DNA of 64,000 nt, from contig CM069436.1 of NCBI GenBank assembly GCA_035610365.1, forward strand, positions 37,393,117 through 37,457,116, read 5' to 3'. This stretch comes from Aquatica leii. Its lineage: Eukaryota; Arthropoda; Insecta; Coleoptera; Lampyridae. The position numbers and the translations under genes were made by a program. Position 1 is the first letter of the stretch; each line of letters opens with the position of its first letter. The notes beneath the pieces were generated by a model. That model had not been told where the DNA came from. It searched no databases and saw only the letters and a list, made by a program, of their open reading frames with translations. Positions 22,955 through 33,062 of this stretch are shown here, in pieces.

Positions 22955-23009
22955 CTGTAATAAAATTTAAAAAATAATTTTGTTTTTAATTGTAATTAGT
23001 TAAACATAC
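22955..23009 (-). other. Predicted intron 1 of the transposase
   Basis: Minus strand GAG|GTATGT...ATTACAG|CGTGTAGC. It separates GGPFLPLNNV from the helix-turn-helix RVAAALKIS; removing it keeps the frame apart from one TGA in exon 1. Confidence 0.65.
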
Positions 23010-23329
23010 CTCTCAAACATTATTCAAAGGTAAAAACGGTCCACCTGCATCACGTTCTTGCTCGAAAAGTTCAATTAACGAAACTACCAACTACCACGTT
23101 TTGCTAATTCCGTACCAGGCATATTAATAAACTAAACTCGCAAAATAAGTAAACAACAAAATTGTTCTGAAAAGAACAGTTTTAATATAAATAAGAAACC
23201 AAAACGAATTTAACCCAACTTGACATTAATAAGTACGCGAAAAAGTGACAACACCGTGTTGTAATACCAACCTTTTTTTTAAAATTTATGCGAAAATAAA
23301 CACAATCTTTAACTGTTTAGTGTGGTATG

Positions 23330-23361
23330 ATTTTGACGTCATATGTCACGTGGCATTCATC
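23330..23361 (-). repeat. Right TIR of the DDE_3-type transposon
   Basis: 32 bp, the inverse of 20141-20173 with a one-base gap and a substitution in the middle (GTGACATATGACG versus GTGACTTTATGACG). The transposase start codon is 208 bp inside this end. Confidence 0.8.
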
Positions 23362-23363
23362 TA

Positions 23364-23805
23364 TTTTTGAGATTACTATGGTTCATAAGTTGTCGATGCA
23401 ATACAGCTAACAATTGGTCGAAGAGGTATATTTGGCTTATGTATTTTAGGTAATCCAAAGAACTTTGGAAGAAGAGAATCTTAGTTTCTTTATGGTTTCC
23501 GTTGATAAATTACTTTCTTTTAATAACTTTGTTGTTAATAATTTAAACTTGTTATTGCGGTTTTGAAGAAGTTTTAGGTATGTAAGATGTGGAATCATTA
23601 AGTAAGCTGTTACTTTTGTTAATGTATTCTTTGTTATCAATTAACACAGTAGCTTTTCCTTTATCGGCTGATACAATTATAAGATCATTGTTATTTTTTA
23701 AATTTTTTATTGTTTTAATTAGGACATATGATTGAATGTAAAGATCAATACTAAAATCAATCGGGATATTAATTGCCTCATCATCCTATAACTAAAACTG
23801 GTTTT
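23364..23805 (-). pseudogene. PLE reverse transcriptase, N-terminal part
   Basis: Minus strand translation includes LIIVSADKGKATVLIDNKEY, the conserved ADKG block at the start of the PLE RT. It continues TTKLLKESNLSTETIKKL and a decayed PKIYGLPKIHK region (SSSKVLWIT), then CIDNL. The gene is then interrupted at 23363 by the DDE_3-type transposon and resumes at 20138. Frameshifts near 23450 and 23600. Confidence 0.65.
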
Positions 23806-23810
23806 ATGTG

Positions 23811-24452
23811 AATTATTTAAACAAGTATCTCATGCTTTAAAAGATACGTTATTTATAAAATATATTGAATGGCATTTTATTCCATTACGAACTCTTAATT
23901 TTGGCGGTATTTGGGAAGCAGGCGCAAAAAGTATAAAATTTAAAACGTATTTTGAGTGATACAAAATTAATTTATAATAAATTTTATACAATTTTAACAC
24001 AATTAGAAGCTATTTTAATCTTTCGCCCAATTACATCATTGTTTTCTGATCCAAACGATCCAACACCATGAACACCGTCACATTTTCTAACTGGAAGAGG
24101 TTTGACGGCAATAGTAAAATCTAATCTAAAAAACATTAAAATTGGACGACTCAATCAATATCAGTTACTGCAAACATTAATACAAAATTTTTAGCGACGA
24201 TGGTATAAAGAATATTTAAATGAATTTCAACAAAGAAAAATTTGGCAACAAACCCAAAAGCAAATAAAAAAAGGTGATTTAGTTGTAGTCAAAGAAAAGA
24301 ACTCATTACTATTCTAATGGCCTATGAGCAGAGTAATAAACGTTCATCCTGGTGAAGATGGAATAGTTCGTGTAGTAACAATTAAACTATACAACTGTAA
24401 AAAAAAAACGTTGGGTTACTAAAGTGTCTGTTGTACTATTAGAAATAAGTAA
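23811..24452 (+). pseudogene. BEL/Pao retrotransposon integrase C-terminal remnant
   Basis: IEWHFIPLRTLNFGGIWEAG, then AKSIKFKTY, is the signature of Pao-clade integrases (WHFIPPRAPHFGGLWE). Decayed pieces of the NSRP...PLTPGHFLIG region follow (about 24040-24100), then LNQYQLLQTLIQNF, KIWQQTQKQIKKGDLVVVKE, RVINVHPGEDGIVRVV and KRWVTKVSVVLLE up to about 24450. Stops and frameshifts abound. No LTR was identified, though the short repeat at 24478-24528 directly follows. Confidence 0.75.
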
Positions 24453-24477
24453 TTAATTGTTTATCGGCTTCAGCTCA

Positions 24478-24528
24478 GCCTACAAATATGCTCATACTTG
24501 CAAAATAGCACTTTCTGGACTAGTAATA
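24478..24528. repeat. Short dispersed repeat shared with 8364-8448
   Basis: Partner of the repeat at 8.4 kb. It lies right after the BEL/Pao integrase, so it may be an LTR edge of that element. Confidence 0.35.
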
Positions 24529-24668
24529 CAATTAAAAAATAATAATATAGATAATACCACAAATTCTTGTCTTAAACAGAAGATAGTAAAGGTAATAACG
24601 TTACTGATAATTGGTTAATGTTACAAACAAAGTGACATAATTACATAATGTTTTAAAAAGATTAATTT

Positions 24669-26223
24669 TGTTACGGTAAGATTTGATTGGCAACACAATT
24701 TACAAAAAATGCAATGGCCTCGGTGGCTCGGTCTTAGTAGGCACAGTGGGGTGGGTAAGTTAAGAAGAGAATACTTATGGATAGTAAGAAGCAGAAAAAA
24801 AGAGAATTAGAATTAGGGCGCCACGTAAGTTCTTGAAAAGATAGAGCTGATAATCAGAACTCCGAAGGGATTAGCAGCTAAAATAAGAGTGAGCGGCGAA
24901 ATAAATACGCTAACAATAGGTTTCACTGGGTTGTATTGAAACAAACAAAAGAAATTATTACATAAATGTACCCGTAGGGGCGTATTGTACTACAAGTGAC
25001 TTAAATGTCGGATTATTTACAGAAAACTATATCCAATTTACCTTTAGATGACAAAAAAAATAATTAGTGAAGCTAAATTACGTTGATAAATGAATTTGAA
25101 AGCAATTTCAGGATACGAGTGACACAAGCAAGTAATTAATTAAGCAGTAAAACTTACCTTGAGTGAACTCCGGTATGACTTCTTTGATCAAAGAGCATTC
25201 CGAGGTGTCTTATCTAAATAAAAGGAATTATACAAAATGAAAAAAAAATGGTTTGAACCGAACATAAAATAGTAATTAATCACTCGCAGTAAGAGCAATC
25301 GAATGCTGGAAGAAAATACATATAATGATTTGAATTTAAGTGAGTAAAAAAAAATAGTTAAGGTAAATGAGATTACAAAATTATTAACAGTTAGAAACTT
25401 AGAATTAAAAAAAAGATTTAAAAAAAAATTGAATAAGTAAGTGAATTCTAAATGATAAACAAAACAATATTTAAGGTGAAATTTAAGTAATTAGCAGTTA
25501 TGAAGTAAACAGATCGATGACGTAATCGTATAAATTAAAAGTTAGTGAAACTGGTAAGCAAAGGTTGGTTTAACTTATTGTTAACTTGAAGCCGGACTGC
25601 AGTTTCTTTCGCTACGGCGTTGACCGGAAGGAATGAGGGTAACACTTCACGATGACGGCGAGATGCACCAAATGTTCAACAATAATTTATTTAAGAATAT
25701 CGAAGACGGAGATGACGATGTGGAAAAAGTAAAAGTAAAACGGTAAAATTCTTGAAATAATGTCCAAGCGTCGGAGGTAATTAGTAATTAACACTGCACT
25801 TGAATGCTTTTATATCCGTAATAAAGCTACGTATAATGATTATTGGAGATAAGCAGCTGATCCCAATCAATCATTTATTTGTCGATGACCCGTTATATCC
25901 GGTGTAATTACCGATTTTTAGAAATTTAGATCAAACGACTGGCAATCAAGAACTTAAAAACAGTGAATCACAGAAGAAATCTCGGCTCGATTGATGAAAA
26001 ACGTCTCACCGCAAACGAAAAAGGTACAGTAATCCAAATTCCTTATGCAGGTTTAGAAAATCTGTAACGAATCTACGGCGACTTGCAAGGGTAGAGGGTG
26101 GATTATTAAATGTTTACAGATGTGAAATATTATGTCATCCGACCGTGAAGTTTTGAAGTTGAAATTCTTTTAAAGTAAATAAAATGCAGATTTAAAAGTA
26201 AATAAATTACGCGGAGCGTAACA
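24669..26223 (-). repeat. 3' LTR of the gypsy element
   Basis: 1555 bp, near-identical to 31505-33062. Differences are single substitutions and homopolymer length changes (for example GCACAGTGG versus GCACAATGG near 24743). Confidence 0.9.
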
Positions 26224-26232
26224 TCCCCCTAA
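26224..26232 (-). other. Polypurine tract
   Basis: Minus strand TTAGGGGGA immediately before the 3' LTR (TGTTACG), the expected site and composition for plus-strand priming. Confidence 0.7.
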
Positions 26233-26532
26233 CAAAAGTTGAGCTAGGAAGCGGAAAAGAAAGGAAGCTGAGTAGCGAAACCAATAAGGAGTGATGAGTG
26301 AGTATACCAGGGATGAGCTAATGAAAATGTTCATGGTAGAAGCAGAGAAAGGGAGAAAACAAAGAATGAAGTCATGAATAGGGCTTGATGTTATAGCGAG
26401 GACAGCGCTTTAAGGAAAGAAAGGGGTTGAGCACTGACCTACTAAGAACCCCCACAACGTCCTCATCCAATCACCCATAGGACGTTGGAAGAAAAGTAGA
26501 AAGTAGGAAAGGAAAGGGATAAGATAGGAAAG
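26233..26532 (-). other. Untranslated region between pol and PPT
   Basis: About 300 bp, pyrimidine-rich on the element's strand, with no frame of note. There is no space for an env gene. Confidence 0.5.
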
Positions 26533-29500
26533 TTATAATTTTTGACGGGTATGTCGTTTTCGACGATTATGTCGTTTAAGAGAAATAGTATCGGTAGCTA
26601 TCGTAGAGTGATCATCTGAATCAGATGCAGAAGAATGAGTAGTAGAATTTGAGTTATCGGAGTACGCAGGTTTTAGATCTTTTGCGTGGAAAATACCTAT
26701 GGATCTACCTAAGGAATCAGTCAACTCGTACGTCCAGGTAGAAATAACCTTTTTAATTTTATAAGGGCCTAAGAATTTAGGAGCCAGTTTAGCGTTTAAG
26801 AATTTGGAAGCATCGGACAAAACAAAGTTTCTCTTCCAAACGGAATCACCTTTCTTATAACTTACTGTTCGTTTGCGTAAATTGTAGCGATCTTGAGTGC
26901 GTTGTGTAGAACGTTTCATTTTAGCAAGAATATCAGTACGTAAGTTTTCGTAAAATTCTTTAGTACGTGTAGTAATAGGTGGATCAGTATCTATAGAAGG
27001 GATCTCATCGTCTAGAGGAGTTTTAAAGAGATTGCCGAAAAGAATGTGTTCTCGACCACAGAAAGCAAAGTATGGAGTGTAGTTAGTTATTTCGTGTTTT
27101 GAAGTACGGATGGCACAGCCAATCTTAGATAAGTTAACATCCCATGTGCGTTGATTTTCTTTGATATAGGAAGCTATCATGGTTTTAAGAACTCTATTAA
27201 CTCTTTCAGTAGGGTTAGATCTAGGGTGATATTTAGCAGTGTAGAGAATTTGGGTTTGATATTGGGTGCATAATTTTGAAAATTCCTTACTACGAAATTG
27301 GACACCATTATCAGCTATCAAGTATTGAGGAGTACCAAATAATAAGAATATTTGTTCTTCCATAATCTTACAAATTTTAGTAGCAGTAGCAGTACGAAGC
27401 GGAAAGAAACATGGAAATTTGGTAAAATAGTCAGCAACGACAAAGATATAGGAGTTACCTTTAGAAGAGCGAGGTAAAGGACCAACAATATCACAACTTA
27501 GCACCTGCCATGGGCGAGTGGGAGTTGCTCTGGGAGAAAATAAACCTGGTTGTGCTTTTTGTTCGACTTTGTGCGCAGCACAGGTATAACAATTACGGAT
27601 GTATCTAGCAATATCAGCACGAAGATTTGGCCAATAGAAAAACTTATTAATACGGCTTAAGGTCTTTGTAACACCGCAGTGCCCGCAAGTGGGAGGATCG
27701 TGGTATTGACGAATAATTTCCGTACGCTGGTTTTTAGGGACAACTGCTCTCCAATTTCCTAATGAAATATCAGAGAGATCAGAAGAAGTAACATGTTTGT
27801 AAAGCAAATCATTTTCCATAGACCACAGAGGAAACTTTTGAGGATTTTCAGAGACATTTTTAGTCATTTTTAAGTACCAGGGATCAGTAATAGGAAGATT
27901 AATTGAAGGTATAGTATTCGTGACATTAATTGCGCAAAGTCCAGGAGTAGACTCTTGTAAGTCGAGTACAGTTCTAGATAAGGCATCGGGAACAACGTGA
28001 TTTTTCCCTTTACGATGAACAATAGAGAAATCATATTGTTGGAGTCGTAAGGCCCAACGAGCCAAACGTCCAGAAGGATTTTGAAGTTTATTTAGCCAAA
28101 TGAGAGAATGGTGATCCGTGATAACAGTGAAATGAGCACCTTCGATATAGGCACGAAATTTCTCAATAGCCCACAAGACAGCTAAGCATTCTTTCTCTGT
28201 AGTAGAGTATTTGGTTTCTGGTTTAGTTAATGAGCGACTGATGTAAGCAATGACTTTTTCTCCATCAGGGGTTTTCTGACTAAGAACAGCACCTAAGCCA
28301 AAATTAGAGGCGTCTGTTTGGATAGAAAAAGGTAAAGAAAAATCAGGGCAAGAAAGTATTGGAGCAGAAATAAGTTGTTTCTTGAGGAAGGAGAAAGCTT
28401 CTTCGCATTCAGAAGACCAGACAAATGGAGTACTCTTACGAGTTAAGTGAGTTAAAGGAGCTAAAGCAGTAGAGAAATTGGGTATAAAGCGACGATACCA
28501 ACTAGCCATACCAAGTAATCGACGAATTTCAGAAACTGAAGAAGGTTGAGGAATAGAAATGATTGCGTTAACTTTATCAGGATCTACAAGTAAACCATTT
28601 CTATTAACAACATAGCCAAGATATTTTAGTTCAGAGAGACAAAAATTACATTTACTTTTATTTAAAGTAAGTCCAGCATTGGATAAGCGAGAGAATATTT
28701 TAGTTAAAACTTCTAAGTGTTTGTCAAAGGAAGGGGTAGCAATGATAATATCATCCAAGTAAGCAAAGCAATAGGGTTCTAAATCAGCACCAAGAATTTG
28801 ATCAATCAAGCGTTGAAATGTAGCAGGAGAATTATACAAACCAAAAGGCATACGGTTAAACTGGTATAGACCTCTACCGGGTATAGTGAAAGCAGTTATG
28901 GGTTTCGAATCTTTGGATAAAGGTATTTGCCAGTAGGCAGAGCGAATGTCTAGAGAAGAAAGGAACTGAGCATCACGAAGACGGTCCAAAATAGTATTGA
29001 TGTATGGTAATGGGTAAGCATCTTTTTCAGTTACGGCGTTGACTTTCCGATAGTCTATACAAAAACGGTACGAATTATCTTTTTTTCTAACGAGAACTAT
29101 TGGACTAGACCATGGGCTTGAAGAAGGTTCAACAATACCTAAAGCAATCATGGAATCTAATTCCTCATTAGCAATTTTGAGTAAAGCTGGAGAAAGTGGG
29201 TAGTAACGTTGTTTAATAGGTTCACTAGTTGTGCGTATATGGTGTTGTATTAAAGTAGTACAGCCCAATTGAGTTGAATTTAGTACAGGAGAGTCAAATA
29301 ATAATTGTAGTGATTGTTCCTCAGCAGAAGAGAGGTTAGATCGAGTAATTAGATGATCAGTAGTAGATAAAGAACAAATTTCTTCAGAATTTCCAAAATT
29401 CCAAGTACCAGTTTGAAAGTTAGGGACAAAATCTATTGCTTTCCAAAAATCAATGCCTAAGATAATTGGTTGAGTAACTTCAGGAATGACTAAGACTTCA

Positions 29501-29886
29501 AGTGTGACTGTCTTGTCTTGTAAAGTGATTGGAAGGTTTACAGTACCAAGAATATAACAAGTTTCACCATTAGCGAGTAAACAAGTAGAAGTGGATTTAG
29601 GAGAAGAGCGACATTTCTGTAAAGAAAGACCTAAAGTACTTAAAAGGTTCCAGCCAGACTGACCTAAAATAGTTTTGGAAGATCCAGAATCTAATAGACT
29701 TTTAAAAGGGTAGCCAAAAATTGTTATGTTCAGATAAGGACGTTCATCCTTGCGGACATTAGCTAGTAAGAAATTCAAGACATATTTATGTTGGTCAGGT
29801 AATGTAGCAAAAGGAGTTTCCGAGATTAATGAGAGAGAAGAGGGCTCGACTCGGTCCGAACACTCTAAAATTAGTTTAACGAAGAA
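26533..29886 (-). CDS. pol: Gypsy Pol polyprotein (protease, RT, RNase H, integrase)
   Basis: Frame open from 29886 to the stop at 26533, in the -1 frame relative to gag and overlapping gag's end by 16 nt. No ATG lies near its start, so it is probably made by frameshifting. Counting from 29778: protease LLDSGSSKTILG (30), reverse transcriptase with YLDDIIIAT (about 340), RNase H with TDASNFGLGAVLS (about 488), integrase zinc finger H-H-C-C (about 693-733), and integrase core Asp in CDIVGPLPRS (about 763), Asp in ADNGVQFRS (about 824) and Glu in NPTERVNR (about 860). A GPY/F-like module (APKFLGPYKIKKVI) and a basic tail (RHNRRKRHTRQK) end it. All catalytic residues I can check are present. No chromodomain is obvious. 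Confidence 0.93.
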   Translation of the reverse strand, partial: FFVKLILECSDRVEPSSLSLISETPFATLPDQHKYVLNFLLANVRKDERPYLNITIFGYPFKSLLDSGSSKTILGQSGWNLLSTLGLSLQKCRSSPKSTSTCLLANGETCYILGTVNLPITLQDKTVTLEVLVIPEVTQPIILGIDFWKAIDFVPNFQTGTWNFGNSEEICSLSTTDHLITRSNLSSAEEQSLQLLFDSPVLNSTQLGCTTLIQHHIRTTSEPIKQRYYPLSPALLKIANEELDSMIALGIVEPSSSPWSSPIVLVRKKDNSYRFCIDYRKVNAVTEKDAYPLPYINTILDRLRDAQFLSSLDIRSAYWQIPLSKDSKPITAFTIPGRGLYQFNRMPFGLYNSPATFQRLIDQILGADLEPYCFAYLDDIIIATPSFDKHLEVLTKIFSRLSNAGLTLNKSKCNFCLSELKYLGYVVNRNGLLVDPDKVNAIISIPQPSSVSEIRRLLGMASWYRRFIPNFSTALAPLTHLTRKSTPFVWSSECEEAFSFLKKQLISAPILSCPDFSLPFSIQTDASNFGLGAVLSQKTPDGEKVIAYISRSLTKPETKYSTTEKECLAVLWAIEKFRAYIEGAHFTVITDHHSLIWLNKLQNPSGRLARWALRLQQYDFSIVHRKGKNHVVPDALSRTVLDLQESTPGLCAINVTNTIPSINLPITDPWYLKMTKNVSENPQKFPLWSMENDLLYKHVTSSDLSDISLGNWRAVVPKNQRTEIIRQYHDPPTCGHCGVTKTLSRINKFFYWPNLRADIARYIRNCYTCAAHKVEQKAQPGLFSPRATPTRPWQVLSCDIVGPLPRSSKGNSYIFVVADYFTKFPCFFPLRTATATKICKIMEEQIFLLFGTPQYLIADNGVQFRSKEFSKLCTQYQTQILYTAKYHPRSNPTERVNRVLKTMIASYIKENQRTWDVNLSKIGCAIRTSKHEITNYTPYFAFCGREHILFGNLFKTPLDDEIPSIDTDPPITTRTKEFYENLRTDILAKMKRSTQRTQDRYNLRKRTVSYKKGDSVWKRNFVLSDASKFLNAKLAPKFLGPYKIKKVISTWTYELTDSLGRSIGIFHAKDLKPAYSDNSNSTTHSSASDSDDHSTIATDTISLKRHNRRKRHTRQKL
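29871..29886 (-). promoter_or_regulatory. Probable -1 frameshift site between gag and pol
   Basis: Minus strand reads G TTA AAC TAA in gag phase. GTTAAAC is a heptamer known to support -1 slippage in some RNA viruses, and here it sits directly before the gag stop. Pol is in the -1 frame, and the two frames overlap only in this 16-nt window. A stimulatory structure downstream was not evaluated. Confidence 0.65.
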
Positions 29887-31415
29887 TTATTGCAATTTGA
29901 ACAATTTGGTTTGATAACATCCGGTTTACCACAACCATAACAGTGACGAGTTTGAGGTTCAGGGCATTTAGGAGAAACATGACCTGGTTTTCGACAATTC
30001 CAACAAGTGACTGAAGAAGGAGTGGAAGTAACTTTAGTTTTGTTTGATGGTGTCGAAATAAATTTTGGTTTTGAGTCAGTTGAACTAGCAGTGACATATG
30101 AGGTAACTGACTTAATATCCTTTCCTTTGGGAGTAGACACTACAGAAGCAGCAGAAAGTTTAGGAGTAGCAGAATTGCGTTTATAAGAATGAGTAGATAC
30201 ACTAGTATCAGTATCAGAAGAAGACGCAATACTTAAATAAGCGAGACTTGGTTCAAGTAAATGAGAGGATTTTCTGGAAGGTGGTGGTTTAAAGGTTTCT
30301 ACAAAATATTGGTTCTGTTCAATTTGTTTGCCTAAGGCAGAAAGTTGAGCGATAGTAGAGATCGGTGTCAAAATTAAAGCATTCTGGTAGAAAGGAGTTA
30401 AATTACGACGAATGTAGTATAACTGTTTGGTTTCAGATAAAGGAGTAGCTAAACGTTGAAAGAGATTATACATTACCGCAAGATAAGAACTCATATTTTT
30501 GGAAGGACCCATAGTTCGACTTTTAATTTCATCAAGCAATCTTTCGTCATAGTCAATAGGCAAGAATTCGGTTTTGAGCATAGATACAACTTCATCCCAT
30601 TTAGTTAACATGAATTTCCGAAAACGGTATAGTAATAAGGCACGTCCAGTTAATAATTCAGGAACATGAGAAAATAGCATCTGTTTAGAGATACCCCGTG
30701 AGCAAGCCAATTCATCTAAGCGAGTAAGAAAATCTAGTAGAGATACTTTTCCATCACCAGAGAAGGTTAAGCCAAGTTTAGAAATGTCGAGACGTTTCTC
30801 AAAAAAACGTGGTTCAGAAAGTGGAGCTATTCTAGGTAAAGGTTCACTTAAATCAAGTTCATCCTCACTAGAAGAAAGTAAAGGAGGAGTAGAAGGATTA
30901 GAATCGTGGTCAGTTGATTCAGCTACATTTGGTTCAGTAGAAATAGTAGGTTTAGAACTAGATGAAGGTAATTTATGAAATTCTGAAAAGGTAACACGAT
31001 TAAGCTTTTTGAGTTTTTGTTGCAAATTAGATTTTAAAGTAGCAATAGTTACAATTAATGTGTTTCGTTGACTTATCTCGGTAGCATCGGTAGCATTCAT
31101 CAAAGTACATCTGCGTTCGATATGAGGGACTAAGCTATTTACACGTAAAAAGTCTCTTGATTTAGGGTCATTTATAACGATCTCAGTTAAAGATTTGATT
31201 TCTTCTATGGATTGAGTAATTATAGTAAAGTCATCAGCAAAAGGAATAGCATGAGCAACGGGAGTTAAAGATTCCTCTAGTTCAAGTAAAATGGCATTAC
31301 GAGCAAACTTTCTTAAGTTACTAACGGTAGTAGTAATTTCAATACCTCTAGAAATAATTTCATATTCGAGTTCGGTTTTGTGTAAACGATTGACATCTAA
31401 TTTAAATGAAAGCAT
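29871..31415 (-). CDS. gag: Gypsy Gag polyprotein
   Basis: 514 residues from the ATG at 31415, about 90 nt inside the 5' LTR and downstream of the PBS. The frame is open further upstream but without initiator context. It forms the particle and binds genomic RNA. The N-terminal 60 residues (LHKTELEYEIISRGIE) resemble the helical, SAP-like start seen in insect gypsy Gags. The middle is a retrotransposon Gag domain (GDGKVSLLDFLTRLDELACS, LTGRALLLYRFRKF, YLAVMYNLFQRL). Serine/threonine-rich spacer, then two zinc knuckles near the C-terminus: CWNCRKPGHVSPKC (standard CCHC) and CYGCGKPDVIKPNC, where the His position is Val. The frame ends TCG TTA AAC TAA, next to a likely slippery site. Confidence 0.9.
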   Translation of the reverse strand: MLSFKLDVNRLHKTELEYEIISRGIEITTTVSNLRKFARNAILLELEESLTPVAHAIPFADDFTIITQSIEEIKSLTEIVINDPKSRDFLRVNSLVPHIERRCTLMNATDATEISQRNTLIVTIATLKSNLQQKLKKLNRVTFSEFHKLPSSSSKPTISTEPNVAESTDHDSNPSTPPLLSSSEDELDLSEPLPRIAPLSEPRFFEKRLDISKLGLTFSGDGKVSLLDFLTRLDELACSRGISKQMLFSHVPELLTGRALLLYRFRKFMLTKWDEVVSMLKTEFLPIDYDERLLDEIKSRTMGPSKNMSSYLAVMYNLFQRLATPLSETKQLYYIRRNLTPFYQNALILTPISTIAQLSALGKQIEQNQYFVETFKPPPSRKSSHLLEPSLAYLSIASSSDTDTSVSTHSYKRNSATPKLSAASVVSTPKGKDIKSVTSYVTASSTDSKPKFISTPSNKTKVTSTPSSVTCWNCRKPGHVSPKCPEPQTRHCYGCGKPDVIKPNCSNCNNSSLN

Positions 31416-31474
31416 GGTTAATGAACAGTAAGTAATCAAAGCAAATAAGTAAAAGTAAGTGAACGAGAATAGAA

Positions 31475-31495
31475 GGCCCCACACTTGGGCAGCCA
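31475..31495 (-). other. tRNA primer-binding site
   Basis: Minus strand TGGCTGCCCAAGTGTGGGGC begins 9 nt inside the 5' LTR. It resembles the tRNA-Lys type PBS used by some retroelements (TGGCGCCCAACGTGGGGC) but has two insertions and a substitution, so the primer tRNA is not certain. Confidence 0.55.
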
Positions 31496-31504
31496 AAGAA
31501 ATTA

Positions 31505-33062
31505 TGTTACGGTAAGATTTGATTGGCAACACAATTTACAAAAAATGCAATGGCCTCGGTGGCTCGGTCTTAGTAGGCACAATGGGGTGGGTAAGTTAAG
31601 AAGAGAATACTTATGGATAGTAAGAAGCAGAAAAAAAAGAGAATTAGAATTAGGGCGCCACGTAAGTTCTTGAAAAGATAGAGCTGATAATCAGAACTCC
31701 GAAGGGATTAGCAGCTAAAATAAGAGTGAGCGGCGAAATAAATACGCTAACAATAGGTTTCACTGGGTTGTATTGAAACAAACAAAAGAAATTATTACAT
31801 AAATGTACCCGTAGGGGCGTATTGTACTACAAGTGACTTAAATGTCGGATTATTTACAGAAAACTATATCCAATTTACCTTTAGATGACAAAAAAAAATA
31901 ATTAGTGAAGCTAAATTACGTTGATAAATGAATTTGAAAGCAATTTCAGGATACGAGTGACACAAGCAAGTAATTAATTAAGCAGTAAAACTTACCTTGA
32001 GTGAACTCCGGTATGACTTCTTTGATCAAAGAGCATTCCGAGGTGTCTTATCTAAATAAAAGGAATTATACAAAATGAAAAAAAAAAATGGTTTGAATCG
32101 AACATAAAATAGTAATTAATCACTCGCAGTAAGAGCAATCGAATGCTGAAAGAAAATACATATAATGATTTGAATTTAAGTGAGTAAAAAAAAATAGTTA
32201 AGGTAAATGAGATTACAAAATTATCAACAGTTAGAAACTTAGAATTAAAAAAAAGATTTAAAAAAAAATTGAATAAGTAAGTGAATTCTAAATGATAAAC
32301 AAAACAATATTTAAGGTGAAATTTAAGTAATTAGCAGTTATGAAGTAAACAGATCGATGACGTAATCGTATAAATTAAAAGTTAGTGAAACTGGTAAGCA
32401 AAGGTTGGTTTAACTTATTGTTAACTTGAAGCCGGACTGCAGTTTCTTTCGCTACGGCGTTGACCGGAAGGAATGAGGGTAACACTTCACGATGACGGCG
32501 AGATGCACCAAATGTTCAACAATAATTTATTTAAGAATATCGAAGACGGAGATGACGATGTGGAAAAAGTAAAAGTAAAACGGTAAAATTCTTGAAATAA
32601 TGTCCAAGCGTCGGAGGTAATTAGTAATTAACACTGCACTTGAATGCTTTTATATCCGTAATAAAGCTACGTATAATGATTATTGGAGATAAGCAGCTGA
32701 TCTCAATCAATCATTTATTTGTCGATGACCCGTTATATCCGGTGTAATTACCGATTTTTAGAAATTAGATCAAACGACTGGCAATCAAGAACTTAAAAAC
32801 AGTGAATCACAGAAGAAATCTCGGCTCGAATGATGAAAAACGTCTCACCGCAAACGAAAAAGGTACAGTAATCCAAATTCCTTATGCAGGTTTAGAAAAT
32901 CTGTAACGAATCTACGGCGACTTGCAAGGGTAGAGGGTGGATTATTAAATGTTTACAGATGTGACATATTATGTCATCCGACCGTGAAGTTTTGAAGTTG
33001 AAATTCTTTTAAAGTAAATAAAATGCAGATTTAAAAGTAAATAAATTACGCGGAGCGTAACA
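31505..33062 (-). repeat. 5' LTR of the gypsy element
   Basis: 1558 bp. The element's promoter should lie here, but no TATA box or initiator can be chosen with confidence. Directly followed, in element direction, by a 9-nt gap and the PBS. Confidence 0.9.

Larger units (their letters stand above)
21263..23122 (-). pseudogene. Intron-containing DDE_3-type transposase, decayed
   Basis: ATG at 23122 (MPGTELAKRG), stop at 21263. The N-terminus has a helix-turn-helix, RVAAALKISISTVNRASQKV. The catalytic domain includes YEFVYLDETWIFQNG (first Asp), AIIMDNAPYHS (second Asp) and LCLPPYHCIFNSIKLI, where family members have NPIEL, so the acidic third residue is Lys here. The C-terminus is MPEDAWANSVRHCKQIIE and APLIINLNDNS. 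Three GT-AG introns restore the frame: 23009-22955 (55 nt), 22773-22354 (420 nt, holding a palindromic insertion) and 21659-21609 (51 nt). A frameshift near residue 12, several in-frame stops and the lost third acidic residue show it is dead. About 80 residues separate the second Asp from the third position once introns are removed, longer than in classic mariner or Tc1. Confidence 0.75.
20141..23361 (-). mobile_element. DDE_3-type DNA transposon with TIRs and TA duplication
   Basis: Terminal inverted repeats of 32-33 bp: GATGAATGCCACGTGAC at 20141-20157 and its complement at 23345-23361. Inside them is a second conserved part, TATGACGTCAAAAT. They differ by one or two positions. Both ends are flanked by TA (20139-20140 and 23362-23363), the Tc1/mariner-type target duplication, and flanking PLE RT sequence resumes on both sides. 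The element carries one transposase gene, a nested PLE fragment (20174-21060) and a palindrome (22377-22675). Confidence 0.75.

Noticed and set aside
26224..26532. Possible env or third gene of the gypsy element
   Set aside because: Only about 300 bp separate pol from the PPT, with no open frame of useful length.
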